Program-made: the position numbers and the translations under genes | The notes under the pieces: model-generated | Told to the model about the DNA's origin: nothing | The model's input: the letters and a program-made list of their open reading frames with translations, nothing else | Database searches by the model: none | In this document: positions 11,673 through 21,204 of the stretch, piece by piece | Layout: every line of letters starts with the position of its first letter | Position numbering within the stretch: the first letter of the stretch is position 1 | DNA from: Solimonas fluminis | GTDB lineage: Bacteria; Pseudomonadota; Gammaproteobacteria; Nevskiales; Nevskiaceae | Length of the DNA stretch: 64,000 nucleotides | Assembly (NCBI RefSeq): GCF_002930645.1 | Contig: NZ_PSNW01000014.1 | Coordinates: 52,918-116,917 of the forward strand | Direction: 5' to 3'

Positions 11673-12635
11673 TCAGTTCAGGCGGTCGTGGGCGCCGTAG
11701 GACATCAGGCGCTGGTAGCGGTTGGCCAGCAGCTGCGGCATCGGCGTATGGCGCAAGCGCTCGAGGTTGGAGATGAGCTTCTGCTTGAGCGTGTTCATCA
11801 TCGCGGCCGGGTCGCGGTGGGCGCCGCCCAGCGGCTCGCTCACGATCTCGTCCACCAGCTTGTGCTGGAACAGGTCGCGCGAGGTGATGCGCATGGCCTC
11901 GGCGGCCTCCGGCGCACGGCCGGCGTCCTTGAACAGGATCGAGGCGCAGCCCTCGGGCGAGATCACCGAGTAGATGCTGTACTGGAGCATCATCACGTGG
12001 TCGGCCACGCCGATGGCCAGCGCACCGCCGGAGCCGCCCTCGCCCGTCACCGTGGCGATCACCGGCGTGCGCAGGCGCGACAGCTCGAACAGGTTGCGGG
12101 CGATCGCCTCGGACTGGTTGCGCTCCTCGGCGCCGATGCCCGGGTAGGCGCCCGGGGTGTCGATGAAGGTGACCACCGGCAGGTTGAACTTCTCCGCCAG
12201 CTTCATGATGCGCAGCGCCTTGCGGTAGCCCTCGGGCTTGGGCATGCCGAAGTTGCGGTAGACGCGCTCCTTGGCATCGCGGCCCTTCTGCTGGCCGATC
12301 ACGCAGACCGCGCGGCCCTCCAGCCGGGCGACACCGCTGACGATGCTCGGATCGTCGGCGTAGTGGCGGTCGCCGTGCAGCTCTTCCCACTCGGTGAAGA
12401 GCGTCTTGATGTAGTCCAGGGCATAGGGACGCTGGGGGTGGCGCGCCAGCTGCGCCACCTGCCAGGGAGTCAGGTTGGCAAAGATCTGCTCGGTCAGTTC
12501 GCGGCTCTTGAGGTCGAGCCGGGCGATCTCCTCGGTGAGGTTCACGCCGCTGCCGGAAGTGGCGAAACGCAGCTCTTCGATCTTCTGCTGCAGTTCCGCG
12601 ATGGGCTGTTCGAAATCGAGGTAGTTCAGGTTCAT
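11673..12635 (-). CDS. accA: Acetyl-CoA carboxylase carboxyltransferase subunit alpha
   Basis: This is the alpha subunit of the carboxyltransferase that makes malonyl-CoA for fatty acid synthesis, working with AccD, which is not in the window. The 320-residue protein has the N-terminal helical region ([17 protein letters not shown]), then the crotonase-like core with [17 protein letters not shown] and [20 protein letters not shown]. It has the usual length. It lies six bases after dnaE and ahead of tilS. Confidence 0.97.
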   Translation of the reverse strand: MNLNYLDFEQPIAELQQKIEELRFATSGSGVNLTEEIARLDLKSRELTEQIFANLTPWQVAQLARHPQRPYALDYIKTLFTEWEELHGDRHYADDPSIVSGVARLEGRAVCVIGQQKGRDAKERVYRNFGMPKPEGYRKALRIMKLAEKFNLPVVTFIDTPGAYPGIGAEERNQSEAIARNLFELSRLRTPVIATVTGEGGSGGALAIGVADHVMMLQYSIYSVISPEGCASILFKDAGRAPEAAEAMRITSRDLFQHKLVDEIVSEPLGGAHRDPAAMMNTLKQKLISNLERLRHTPMPQLLANRYQRLMSYGAHDRLN

Positions 12636-12641
12636 AAGCGT

Positions 12642-15600
12642 CTATTCGTCGTCTCCGCCCCCGCCGCCGGAGAACGCGCGGTCGAAGCGGCGCTCGGTCA
12701 CGGGGGGCACATATCGCTTGTACGTCACTTTAACGCAGTCCGGGCCGGCAATCTGCTGCACTGCGGTCAGGCAGTTCTCGTCCAGGCGCAGCTTCCATTC
12801 GGGAGCCAGGTCCAGCACGCAGGCCTGCCGCCCGTTGCGGTAGTGCACAACCATTCCGACATTGCCCTTCTGGTAGGGCTTGAGGGCCTTGTGCATCGCC
12901 TGGACGTCGGCCACCGGCTTGCACCATTCCAGGGCGAGCTTCTGCGGATAGTCCTTCAGCACGTCGGCCAGGGCGAAGAACTCCGGACGGTACATGCGCG
13001 GCTCGGACTCCCGGCCCTCGCGCGGCGGCGAAGCGCCGATCTCGGCGATCACGAAGACCAGGCTGTCCGGCTTGACCACCGGCTGCAGCCGCGGCCAGGC
13101 GTCCACGTCGATCCAGGTGGAAAGCTGGGCGGTCTGGTCGTCGAAGGTGAGCTTGTAGCTGGCACGCCCGCTCTTGCCGTCCGCCGACTTGTCGCCCTTG
13201 AAGAAACGGATGTCCACCACCCAGGCCGCGAACATGACCTTCTGGCGCGGCTGGAACTGCACCTTGCCGTCCGCTCCGACCACCGGCGGCCTGGCATGCT
13301 GCTCGATCAGCGGCCGCATGCGGTCGGTGCAGACCTGCTCGATGATGTCGCGATAGGCGTCGATCGGATGGCCGGACAGATAGAAGCCCAGGGTATCGCG
13401 CTCGTGCGCCAGCTTCTCCCGCTTGAGCCAATCCTGCGCAAGCTCCGGCTCGACCTTTTCCTCGATCGTGCCGGAACTGCTGCCGCCTCCCAGTCCGAAC
13501 AGGTCCACCTGGCCGCTGTCGGCGGACTGCGCCGCCTTTTCCGCCAGCCCCAGGGCCTTGGGCAAGGTGGCCAGCAGCGAGGGCCGGTTGAGGCCGAATC
13601 CGTCCAGCGCGCCGGAGTAGATCAGCGCCTCGAGCACGCGCTTGTTCGCCTTCTTCAGGTCGATGCGGCGGCAGAAGTCGAACAGGTCCTTGAACCTGCC
13701 GTTCTTCTCGCGCTCGGCGATGATGCCCTCCAGCGCCGCCTCGCCCACGCCCTTGATCGCGCCCAGGCCGTAGAGGATCTGGTTCGGGCCGGGCACGGTG
13801 AAGCGGTAGAAGCTGCGGTTGATGTCGGGCGGGATCATCTCCAGCTTCATGCGCAGGCATTCGTCGCGCATCAGCACGACGGAGTCGGTGTGCTGCATTT
13901 CGCAGGACAGCACCGCCGCCATGAACTCCGCGGGGTAATGCGCCTTGAGCCAGGCGGTGTGGTAGCTCACCAGCGCGTACGCGGCGGCATGCGACTTGTT
14001 GAAGCCGTAGTCCGCGAACTTGGCCATCAGGTCGAAGACCTTGCTCGCGACCTCGCCGTCGATGCCGCGGCCGGTGGCGCCAGTGGTGAAGATCTCGCGC
14101 TGCTTCTCCATCTCGGCGCGGATCTTCTTGCCCATGGCGCGGCGCAGCAGGTCGGCGCCGCCCAGCGTGTAGCCGGCCATGCGCTGCGACATCTGCATGA
14201 CCTGCTCCTGGTACACGAAGATGCCGTAGGTGGGCTGCAGCACCGCCTCCATCTCCGGATGCAGGTACTCGATCTTGCTGGTGTCGCGCTTGTTCTCGCA
14301 GAAGGTCGGGATGTTCTCCATCGGCCCCGGGCGGTACAGCGACACCAGGGCGATGATGTCCTCGAAGCAGTCGGGCTTGAGATCCCGGCTGGCCTTCTGC
14401 ATGCCCGGGGATTCCATCTGGAACACCGCCGAGGACTCGCCGCTCTGGTAGATCTTGCGGAAGGTTTCCTGGTCGTCCAGCGGCAGGGCCAGCATATCCA
14501 GCTGGCGGCCGTGCTGGCGCACGATCGTGTTGACCGCCTCCTGGATCACGGTGAGCGTCTTCAGGCCCAGGAAGTCGAACTTCACCAGGCCCACGACCTC
14601 GAGGTCCTTCATGTCGAACTGCGTGCGCATGCCGCCGCCGCCGGGTTCGCACAGCAGCGGGGCGTAGTCCGTCAGCGGCCTGGGCGCGATCACCACGCCG
14701 CCGGCATGCACGCCGACCCCGCGCGTGGTGCCTTCCAGCGCCAGGCCCAGGTCCACCACCGCCTTCACTTCCTCGTCGGTGTCGTAGAGCCCCTTCAGTT
14801 CAGGGACCGTCTCCAGCGCGTCCACCAGGGTCGCGCCCGGGGTGCCCGGCACCAGCTTGGAAATCCTGTCGCCGAAGCCGTAGCCATGGCCCAGCACGCG
14901 CGCCACGTCGCGGATCACGCCGCGCGCCGCCATGGTGGCGTAGGTGATGATCTGGCCCACGTGCGGACGACCGTACTTCTGCGTGACGTACTCGATCACG
15001 CGGTCGCGGTTGTCCATGCAGAAGTCGACGTCGAAGTCCGGCATCGACACGCGCTCCGGATTCAGGAAGCGCTCGAACAGCAGGTTGTAGGGCAGCGGAT
15101 CGAGATCGGTGATGCGCGTGGCATAGGCCACCAGCGAGCCGGCACCCGAACCGCGCCCCGGGCCCACCGGGCAGCCGTTCTGCTTGGCCCACTGGATGAA
15201 GTCGGCCACCACGAGGAAGTAGCCGGCGAAGCCCATCCGCTCGATGATGCCCAGCTCGTAGTCGAGCCGCTGCCGGTACTCTTCCTCGGGCTTGGCCAGG
15301 GTGATCTCGGTGAAGCGGCGCGCCAGGCCATCCTCCGAGACCTTCCTCAGCCAGGAGTTGGTGTCGTGACCCTCCGGCACCGGGAAGTTCGGCAAGTGGT
15401 AGGGCGGCGCGAACTTCAGCGTCAGCGTGCAGCGCCGCGCGATCTGCAGCGTGTTCTCCAGCGCCTCGGGGATGTCGGCGAACAGCGCCTGCATCTCGTC
15501 CGCCGACTTCAGGTACTGCTCCGGCGTGTAGTCGCGCGGACGCTTGTCGTCGCCCAGCACGCGGCCCTGCGCGATGCAGACGCGCGCTTCGTGCGCGTCG

Positions 15601-16253
15601 AACTCCTCGCGCGACAGGAAACGCACGTCATTGGTCGCCACCACGGGAACCTGAAAGTGGCGCGACAGGGCGCAGGCGGCCTGCACCCATTCCTCGTCGC
15701 CGGGCCGCTGGCAGCGGCTGATCTCCAGGTACAGGCGCTGCGGGTAGAGCGCCGACAGCTCGGCCACCGCGCTCTTCGCGGCCTCCACCTGGTCGCCGGC
15801 GGCGGCGCGGAACGTGCTGCCGTCGCGCCCGGTGAGGGCGATCAGGCCCTCGGCATGCGGCGCCAGCCACTCGCGCTTGACCAGCGGCGTGCCGCGCTGC
15901 TGGCCGTCGGTGTAGGCCAGCGAGATCAGCTTGGTGAGGTTGCGGTAGCCCGTGTCGTTCTGCACCAGCAGGGTCAGGCGCTCCGGCGCCTCGCCCGCGA
16001 CACGCTCCTCCAGGCGGATGTCGGCGCCGATCACCGGCTTGATGCCGGCCCCTTCCGCGGCCTTGTAGAACTTCACCATCGCGAACAGGTTGTTGATGTC
16101 CGTGACGGCGATCGCGGGAAACTTCAGCTCCGCTGCGCGCGAGGTCAGTGTCGCGCCGACGCCGCCACCCTTGCGCTTGGGCGGCTCGACGCGCACCACG
16201 CCGTCGGTCAGCGAGAACTCGGTGTGCACGCGCAGGTGGACGAAACCGCTCAT
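12642..16253 (-). CDS. dnaE: DNA polymerase III subunit alpha
   Basis: This is the replicative polymerase. It begins [18 protein letters not shown], the start of the PHP domain. The catalytic palm has [19 protein letters not shown] near residue 400, followed by the helix-hairpin-helix region and a C-terminal OB domain. The length of 1203 residues is slightly above E. coli (1160). The extra residues include charged inserts near the C-terminus and an Arg/Gly-rich end ([12 protein letters not shown]). The ATG overlaps the rnhB stop (ATGA). A longer open frame runs upstream through rnhB and lpxB but is out-of-frame shadow. Confidence 0.97.
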   Translation of the reverse strand: MSGFVHLRVHTEFSLTDGVVRVEPPKRKGGGVGATLTSRAAELKFPAIAVTDINNLFAMVKFYKAAEGAGIKPVIGADIRLEERVAGEAPERLTLLVQNDTGYRNLTKLISLAYTDGQQRGTPLVKREWLAPHAEGLIALTGRDGSTFRAAAGDQVEAAKSAVAELSALYPQRLYLEISRCQRPGDEEWVQAACALSRHFQVPVVATNDVRFLSREEFDAHEARVCIAQGRVLGDDKRPRDYTPEQYLKSADEMQALFADIPEALENTLQIARRCTLTLKFAPPYHLPNFPVPEGHDTNSWLRKVSEDGLARRFTEITLAKPEEEYRQRLDYELGIIERMGFAGYFLVVADFIQWAKQNGCPVGPGRGSGAGSLVAYATRITDLDPLPYNLLFERFLNPERVSMPDFDVDFCMDNRDRVIEYVTQKYGRPHVGQIITYATMAARGVIRDVARVLGHGYGFGDRISKLVPGTPGATLVDALETVPELKGLYDTDEEVKAVVDLGLALEGTTRGVGVHAGGVVIAPRPLTDYAPLLCEPGGGGMRTQFDMKDLEVVGLVKFDFLGLKTLTVIQEAVNTIVRQHGRQLDMLALPLDDQETFRKIYQSGESSAVFQMESPGMQKASRDLKPDCFEDIIALVSLYRPGPMENIPTFCENKRDTSKIEYLHPEMEAVLQPTYGIFVYQEQVMQMSQRMAGYTLGGADLLRRAMGKKIRAEMEKQREIFTTGATGRGIDGEVASKVFDLMAKFADYGFNKSHAAAYALVSYHTAWLKAHYPAEFMAAVLSCEMQHTDSVVLMRDECLRMKLEMIPPDINRSFYRFTVPGPNQILYGLGAIKGVGEAALEGIIAEREKNGRFKDLFDFCRRIDLKKANKRVLEALIYSGALDGFGLNRPSLLATLPKALGLAEKAAQSADSGQVDLFGLGGGSSSGTIEEKVEPELAQDWLKREKLAHERDTLGFYLSGHPIDAYRDIIEQVCTDRMRPLIEQHARPPVVGADGKVQFQPRQKVMFAAWVVDIRFFKGDKSADGKSGRASYKLTFDDQTAQLSTWIDVDAWPRLQPVVKPDSLVFVIAEIGASPPREGRESEPRMYRPEFFALADVLKDYPQKLALEWCKPVADVQAMHKALKPYQKGNVGMVVHYRNGRQACVLDLAPEWKLRLDENCLTAVQQIAGPDCVKVTYKRYVPPVTERRFDRAFSGGGGGDDE

Positions 16254-16867
16254 GCGTTCCCGCCCGCGAAGAGGTCTGGCTGCGCGCAGGGCGCGAAACC
16301 CATGCGATGGATGCTGCTGGGCCCCTGCCGGCGCAGCGCCGCCAGGTGCTCGGACGTGCCGTAGCCCTTGTGCTTGGCGAAGCCGTAGCCCGGGAATTCG
16401 GCGTCGAGCCGCTGCATCTCGCGGTCGCGCGCCACCTTGGCCAGGATCGACGCAGCCATGATCGGCGAGTGGATGGCATCGCCCTCCACCACCGCCTCGG
16501 CACTGCATGGCAATGCGGGGGGCAGGCGATTGCCGTCGATCAGGCAATGCCGGGCGGCGGGACTTAGCGCCTCCACCGCGCGCTGCATCGCCAGCATCGA
16601 GGCATGCAGGATATTGAGCCGCTCGATCTCCTCGACCTCGGCGCGGGCGATGGCGCAGGCCACGGCACGGCGCTGGATCAGGTCGAACAGGTTCTCGCGC
16701 TGCAGGGCCGTGAGCTGCTTGGAATCGTCCAGGCCGCGGATGCCGTGACCCGCGTCGAGGATCACCGCCGCGGCATAGACCGGACCGGCCAGGCAGCCGC
16801 GGCCGGCCTCGTCGACGCCGGCGACGAAGGACAGCGTGTACGAGGAAATGGCGACCCGGCGCGGCAT
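16250..16867 (-). CDS. rnhB: Ribonuclease HII
   Basis: RNase HII cuts RNA in RNA-DNA hybrids and removes single ribonucleotides from [19 protein letters not shown] (residues 16-31) carries the first catalytic Asp-Glu pair (19-20), and [12 protein letters not shown] and [14 protein letters not shown] are conserved. The length is 205 residues, normal. It lies three bases after lpxB and overlaps dnaE by four bases in the usual lpxB-rnhB-dnaE order. Confidence 0.96.
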   Translation of the reverse strand: MPRRVAISSYTLSFVAGVDEAGRGCLAGPVYAAAVILDAGHGIRGLDDSKQLTALQRENLFDLIQRRAVACAIARAEVEEIERLNILHASMLAMQRAVEALSPAARHCLIDGNRLPPALPCSAEAVVEGDAIHSPIMAASILAKVARDREMQRLDAEFPGYGFAKHKGYGTSEHLAALRRQGPSSIHRMGFAPCAQPDLFAGGNA

Positions 16868-16870
16868 GGG

Positions 16871-18019
16871 CTAAGCGGCGCGGGCGGCCAGCAGGCCGGC
16901 GATGGCTTCGGCGGCGCGGCCGGCCGCATCGCGGCGCAGCTCCTCGCGCACCGCATGGAACTGCGCCAGCTGGCGCCGGCGCGGCCCGTCGTCCGCCAGC
17001 AGCAGGCTCACCTCGTCGGCGATGCGCCCGGGCGTCGCGGCCTCCTGCAGCAGCTCGGTCACGGTGGGCTCGTCCGACAGCAGATTGGGCAGGCTGACGT
17101 AGCGGGTCTTGAGCAGGCCGGCCTTGAGCATCAGCCAGGCCGTGAAGGCGGCACCGCGGTAGGCCACCACCATCGGCCGGCCCAGCAGCAGGCATTCCAG
17201 GGTGGCGGTGCCCGAGGCCAGCAGCACGGCGTCGGCCGCGCGCATGCACTCGCGCGAACGGCCTTCCACCACGGTCCAGGGCAGGCCCGGGGCCTGCTCG
17301 CGGATGACGCGCTCCAGGCCCCCGCGCAGCTTGGGCTTGGCCACCGGCGTGACGAATCGGATGCCGGGATGGCGTTGCGCCAGCAGGACCGCCGCCTGCG
17401 CGAAGGGCTCGCCCAGGTACTTCAGTTCCGAGCCGCGGCTGCCGGGCAGGATCGCCACCAGCGGGCCCTCGGCCGGCAGGCCCAGTTCCGCGCGCGCCGC
17501 GGCCGGCGTCACCGAATCGTCCAGCTCGTCCGCCAGCGGGTGTCCGATGTAGTCGGCCGGCACGCCATGCTCGGCATAGAACTTCGGCTCGAAGGGGAAC
17601 AGGCAGAGCATGCGGTCCACCGAGCAGGCGATGGTCTTCACTCGCCCCTGCCGCCAGGCCCAGACCGAGGGGCTGACCACGTGCGCGGTCTTCAGGCCGC
17701 GCTCGCGCAGCCGGCGCTCCAGGCCCAGGTTGAAGTCCGGCGCGTCGATGCCGATCACCACGTCCGGGCGATCCTGCAGGAAGCGGCGCAGCAGTTCCGC
17801 GCGCAGGCGGAACAGCCGCGGCAGCGCCGGGATCACCTCGGCGATGCCCATCACCGACAGCAGCTCGATGGAGGCGATGCTGTCGCAGCCGGCCGCCGCC
17901 ATGCGCGGGCCGGTGACGCCGTAGATCTGCGCCTGAGGGTACCGCGCCTTGAGCGCGCGGACGATGGCGGCGCCGAGGATGTCCCCGGACAGTTCGCCCG
18001 CCACCAGAGCGATGCGCAT
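16871..18019 (-). CDS. lpxB: Lipid-A-disaccharide synthase
   Basis: A membrane-associated GT19 glycosyltransferase that joins UDP-2,3-diacylglucosamine and lipid X in lipid A synthesis. The start MRIALVAGELSGD is the family signature, and LPGSRGSELKYL and LLASGTATLECLLLGRPMVV are conserved. The chosen ATG (18017-18019) gives 382 residues, as in E. coli; a longer frame upstream is Cys/Pro-rich and belongs to no known LpxB. It starts 13 bases after lpxA. Confidence 0.96.
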   Translation of the reverse strand: MRIALVAGELSGDILGAAIVRALKARYPQAQIYGVTGPRMAAAGCDSIASIELLSVMGIAEVIPALPRLFRLRAELLRRFLQDRPDVVIGIDAPDFNLGLERRLRERGLKTAHVVSPSVWAWRQGRVKTIACSVDRMLCLFPFEPKFYAEHGVPADYIGHPLADELDDSVTPAAARAELGLPAEGPLVAILPGSRGSELKYLGEPFAQAAVLLAQRHPGIRFVTPVAKPKLRGGLERVIREQAPGLPWTVVEGRSRECMRAADAVLLASGTATLECLLLGRPMVVAYRGAAFTAWLMLKAGLLKTRYVSLPNLLSDEPTVTELLQEAATPGRIADEVSLLLADDGPRRRQLAQFHAVREELRRDAAGRAAEAIAGLLAARAA

Positions 18020-18032
18020 CGGCCGCCCGAGC

Positions 18033-18815
18033 CTAGCGCGACAGGGAGCGCTTGGAGGTTTCGATGAAGCGCAGCATCGCGCCGGCATGCTCGGAGGACC
18101 TGGCCATCTCGGCCAGCTTCTCCTTGACCTCGGCCATGATCGAACCCGACATGTAGATCAGCTTGTAGGCGTCCTTGATCTGGTCGATCTGCTCGGCCGT
18201 GAAGCCGCGGCGCTTGAGGCCCTCGCTGTTGATGCCGCGCGGGCGGGCCGGCTGCCCTTCGGCGATGACGAAGGGCGGCAGGTCGCGCAGCACCACGGTG
18301 CCGCCGCCGGTGAAGGCATGGGCGCCGATGCGGCAGAACTGGTGCACCAGGGTATAGCCGCCGAGGCCGGCGTAGTCCTCGATCGTGATGTGCCCGGCGA
18401 GGGTCGTGCCGTTGGCCAGGATCGTGTGCGAGCCCACCACGCAGTCGTGCGCGATGTGGACGTTGGCCATGATCCAGTTGTCGTTGCCGACCCGGGTCAC
18501 GCCCGTGTCCTTCAGCGTGCCGCGCTGGATCGTGACGTACTCGCGGATGGTATTGCCGTCGCCGATCTCCACCGAGGTGGCGTCGTCGTAGCGCGCGGTC
18601 TTGTCCTGCGAGATCTCGCCGATGGAGCTGAACTGGAAGATGCGGTTGTCGCGGCCGATCTTCATCGGGCCGCGCAGCACCACGTGCGGACCGATCCAGC
18701 TGTTTTCGCCGATCTCGACGTCGGCCCCGATGACGGTGTAGGGACCGACTTCGACGGTAGGATGCAGCCGCGCGCCGGCGTCGACGATCGCGGTGGGATG
18801 GATGCGTGTGCTCAT
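18033..18815 (-). CDS. lpxA: UDP-N-acetylglucosamine acyltransferase
   Basis: LpxA performs the first step of lipid A synthesis, moving 3-hydroxyacyl from ACP to UDP-GlcNAc. The protein is a left-handed beta helix with repeated hexapeptides from residue 1 to about 190, including VEIGDGNTIREYVTIQRGT and the catalytic His region in NVHIAHDCVVGSHTI. The C-terminal helical part has NSEGLKRRGFTAEQI. The length is 260 residues. The ATG shares one base with the fabZ stop (TGATG). Confidence 0.96.
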   Translation of the reverse strand: MSTRIHPTAIVDAGARLHPTVEVGPYTVIGADVEIGENSWIGPHVVLRGPMKIGRDNRIFQFSSIGEISQDKTARYDDATSVEIGDGNTIREYVTIQRGTLKDTGVTRVGNDNWIMANVHIAHDCVVGSHTILANGTTLAGHITIEDYAGLGGYTLVHQFCRIGAHAFTGGGTVVLRDLPPFVIAEGQPARPRGINSEGLKRRGFTAEQIDQIKDAYKLIYMSGSIMAEVKEKLAEMARSSEHAGAMLRFIETSKRSLSR

Positions 18816-19288
18816 CAGTCGCTCCCCGTGTCGCGGCCGGCGTTCTTCAGCACGCAGATCATTTCGGCCTCGCAGGCCAGGTCGTCGCCCACCTTGGCCT
18901 GGGCGATGAACTTCCACAGGTCGCGCTTGTGCTTGTCGAGCTTGATGTGGAAGTGCAGTTGGTCGCCGGGCACCACCGGCCGCTTGAAGCGGCAGTTGTC
19001 GATGCCGGCGAAGTACAGGATGTAGCCGGAGTCGCAGCGCAGCCCGGAGCGCATCACCGCCAGCAGGCCGCAGGCCTGGGCCATCGCCTCCAGCTGCAGC
19101 ACGCCGGGCATGGTCGGCAGGCCCGGGAAATGGCCGGGGAAGAAGTTCTCGTTGTAGGTGACGTTCTTCAGCGCCACCAGGTGTCCGGCTTCGGCGTCGA
19201 CCGACAGCACGCGATCCACCAGCAGGAAGGGATAGCGGTGCGGCAACAGCTTCAGGATTTCGCGGATATCAAGATTCACTGGATTCAT
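18815..19288 (-). CDS. fabZ: 3-hydroxyacyl-ACP dehydratase FabZ
   Basis: This hot-dog fold dehydratase of fatty acid elongation competes with LpxA/LpxD for 3-hydroxyacyl-[18 protein letters not shown] (residues 14-28) holds the active His, and [20 protein letters not shown] the Glu. The ATG at 19286-19288 gives 157 residues. This start lies 20 bases inside the end of lpxD, an overlap that suggests coupled translation. Confidence 0.96.
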   Translation of the reverse strand: MNPVNLDIREILKLLPHRYPFLLVDRVLSVDAEAGHLVALKNVTYNENFFPGHFPGLPTMPGVLQLEAMAQACGLLAVMRSGLRCDSGYILYFAGIDNCRFKRPVVPGDQLHFHIKLDKHKRDLWKFIAQAKVGDDLACEAEMICVLKNAGRDTGSD

Positions 19289-20324
19289 TGTCCTGTTCCC
19301 GGGGGTCGAGTTGCAGGTGGCGCTCGACCTCGCGCAACCGCTCCTCAAGGCGCGCCAGGCGCCGGATGCGTGCGACGGTCTTGCGCCACTCACGCGCGTC
19401 GCTGAGCGGCAGGCCGGAGCCATAGACGCCCTTCTCGGTGATTGAATTGGTGACCATGCCGCGGCCGAGGATGACCACGTCGTCGGCAATGCTGATGTGG
19501 CCGGCCATGCCGACGGCGCCCCCGATCAGGCAGCGTGCCCCGACGGTGGTGCTGCCGGCGATGCCGGTGCAGGCGGCGATGGCCGTGTGCTGCCCGATGC
19601 GGCAGTTGTGGGCAATCTGGATCAGGTTGTCGAGGCGCACGCCGTCCTCGATCACGGTGTCCTCGATCGCTCCGCGATCGATGCAGGTGTTGGAGCCGAT
19701 CTCGACGTTGTCGCCGATCACGACGGTACCGAGCTGCGGCACCTCTTCCCAGCCGTTGGGGCCGCGGGCATTGCCGAAGCCGCGCGAACCGATCACCGCT
19801 CCGGGCTGCAGGGTGCAGCGCCGGCCGATGCGCACGCGCGCGCCGACGTGGACCTGGGCCACCAGGCGCGTACCGGCACCGATCACGGCATCGCGGCCGA
19901 CCAGGCAGCCGGGCCCCACGTAGGCGCCCTCGCCCAGTTCGGCCCCGGCCTCCACCACGGCGTTGTAGCCGACATGCACGCCGGCGCCGAGCTTGGCCTG
20001 CGGGGACACCTGGGCACCGGCCTGAATCCCGGCGGCGAACTCGCGGTCCGGGTCGAACAGGGCGGCCAGGCGGGCATAGGCCAGATAGGGGTCCTTGGCG
20101 ACAAGGCCCGGGGTCGCCAGCGTCGCGGCGTCGCGCGGGCCGACGATGACGGCGGCGGCGCGGGTGCCGGCCAGTTGGGCGCGGAACTTGGGGTTGGACA
20201 GGAAGCCGATGCAGCCCGGCTTGCCGGGGTCCAGCGAGCAGACGCCCTGGATGAGCGTACCGCCCTCCCCCTTCAGTTCCAGACCGAATCTTGCGGCCAG
20301 GTCGGCCAGGCTATACGTGGTCAT
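19269..20324 (-). CDS. lpxD: UDP-3-O-(3-hydroxyacyl)glucosamine N-acyltransferase
   Basis: LpxD adds the N-linked hydroxyacyl chain in lipid A synthesis. An N-terminal uridine-binding domain (about 1-100) is followed by a left-handed beta helix of hexapeptides, with DNLIQIAHNCRIGQHTAIA carrying the catalytic His, and a C-terminal helix. The length is 351 residues. The ATG at 20322-20324 is used; an in-frame upstream stretch is Cys/Arg-rich and not LpxD-like. There is no Shine-Dalgarno sequence ahead of the ATG. A GATAAT box lies only six bases before it, so the message may be leaderless. Confidence 0.95.
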   Translation of the reverse strand: MTTYSLADLAARFGLELKGEGGTLIQGVCSLDPGKPGCIGFLSNPKFRAQLAGTRAAAVIVGPRDAATLATPGLVAKDPYLAYARLAALFDPDREFAAGIQAGAQVSPQAKLGAGVHVGYNAVVEAGAELGEGAYVGPGCLVGRDAVIGAGTRLVAQVHVGARVRIGRRCTLQPGAVIGSRGFGNARGPNGWEEVPQLGTVVIGDNVEIGSNTCIDRGAIEDTVIEDGVRLDNLIQIAHNCRIGQHTAIAACTGIAGSTTVGARCLIGGAVGMAGHISIADDVVILGRGMVTNSITEKGVYGSGLPLSDAREWRKTVARIRRLARLEERLREVERHLQLDPREQDNESSES

Positions 20325-20330
20325 GCGTCG

Positions 20331-20336
20331 ATTATC
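20331..20336 (-). promoter_or_regulatory. Possible -10 box for a leaderless lpxD transcript
   Basis: On the minus strand GATAAT is followed by six bases and then the lpxD ATG, which would place transcription start at or near the A of ATG. No good -35 is seen 16-18 bases upstream. The box is plausible because a strong terminator lies between skp and lpxD. Confidence 0.35.
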
Positions 20337-20447
20337 GCAGGTCCGGCGGGCCTGCGTCCCGCCCCCGGAAGCCTGTCGGCAGCATTGCAAGCGCCGCATC
20401 GGTCCGCAGAAAAGCGGTGGCAACCCTGCAGGGGGATCGCCTGGACA

Positions 20448-20510
20448 CAGGGCTGCGCTCGGAGTCGCTTACGCACTGCTGTACGCCGCGCGCCTCGGGG
20501 CGCAGCCCTG
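20448..20510. repeat. Inverted repeat in the skp-lpxD gap
   Basis: Bases 20448-20458 and 20500-20510 form a perfect 11-bp inverted repeat around a 41-base GC-rich loop. It lies in the roughly 240-bp non-coding stretch between the skp terminator and lpxD, in which no gene is seen. A 12-base part (GCGCAGCCCTGC) also occurs in the hairpin array near 39.2 kb. Confidence 0.45.
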
Positions 20511-20563
20511 CATCCGGGCGCGCACCGCCGCAGCGAACGCGATGGCGTCAGCAAGGCCTCAAC

Positions 20564-20597
20564 GAAAAACGGCCCGCGGCGAGCCGCGGGCCGTCCT
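20564..20597 (-). terminator. Rho-independent terminator after skp
   Basis: On the minus strand a GC-only stem of about 11 bp (20569-20580 pairing with 20583-20594) is followed by a run of five Ts. It lies 15-50 bases after the skp stop and should separate bamA-skp from the lpxD-fabZ-lpxA-lpxB string. Confidence 0.85.
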
Positions 20598-20611
20598 TGA
20601 AAAACAACCGT

Positions 20612-21130
20612 TTACTTGCCGCCGCCGGCCTGCAGGCGCTTCAGCACCTCGGCGGTGATGTCGACCGAGTCGGTAGCGTAGATCGGGTCCTGCACCACCA
20701 GGTCGGCGCCCTTCTCCTTGGCCACCTGCACGATCACGCCCTTGATCTTGGCCATCATCTCGGTGGTCAGCTGGCGGTCGCGGTTGGCGAAGTCTTCCTG
20801 GAACTGGCGCTGCTTGTACTGCAGGTCGAGCTGGCGCGTGGTGAGGTCCTTCTCGCGCTTGGAGGCGTCGGCGGCGGAGAGCATGTCGCGCTCCTTCTTG
20901 AACTTCTCGGCGTCGTCGACGAAGCGCTTGGCCTCGGCCTCGAGGTCGTTCTTGCGGCGGTCGAACTCGGCCTTGATCTTGTCGGCGCCGGCCTTGAACT
21001 GCGGCGACTGCTGCACCAGCTCGGCGGCGCGGATGCTGACGATCTTGCCGTCGGCGGCCATCGCGGGGGCAGCGAGCAGCGCCGCGGAAGCCAGGGCCAT
21101 GACGCTGAGGATTCGGGTGAGGTTACGCAT
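20612..21130 (-). CDS. skp: Periplasmic chaperone Skp/OmpH
   Basis: Skp is a trimeric periplasmic holdase that carries unfolded outer-membrane proteins to the Bam complex. The 172-residue protein has a signal peptide with cleavage expected after APAMA (residue 25), then KIVSIRAAELVQQSPQFK and a long charged helical region with many Lys and Asp (about 50-140) that would form the tentacles. It follows bamA by about 75 bases and is closed by a strong terminator. The name ompH is also used. Confidence 0.92.
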   Translation of the reverse strand: MRNLTRILSVMALASAALLAAPAMAADGKIVSIRAAELVQQSPQFKAGADKIKAEFDRRKNDLEAEAKRFVDDAEKFKKERDMLSAADASKREKDLTTRQLDLQYKQRQFQEDFANRDRQLTTEMMAKIKGVIVQVAKEKGADLVVQDPIYATDSVDITAEVLKRLQAGGGK

Positions 21131-21204
21131 CGTTGGATCTCGGTGTTCCGTCTATGAATGGAGTAATGATGACAGGAGAGTATTGAAGCGGATTTGCAGC
21201 AGGA

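Noticed and set aside
11688..16364. A 1558-codon open frame on the plus strand
   Set aside because: It is antisense to accA and dnaE, with low-complexity composition and no recognisable motif.
12642..17249. A dnaE product extended by about 330 residues at the N-terminus
   Set aside because: The extension overlaps rnhB and lpxB in another frame, is Arg/Gly/Pro-rich, and the PHP domain of DnaE begins exactly at the ATG that overlaps rnhB.
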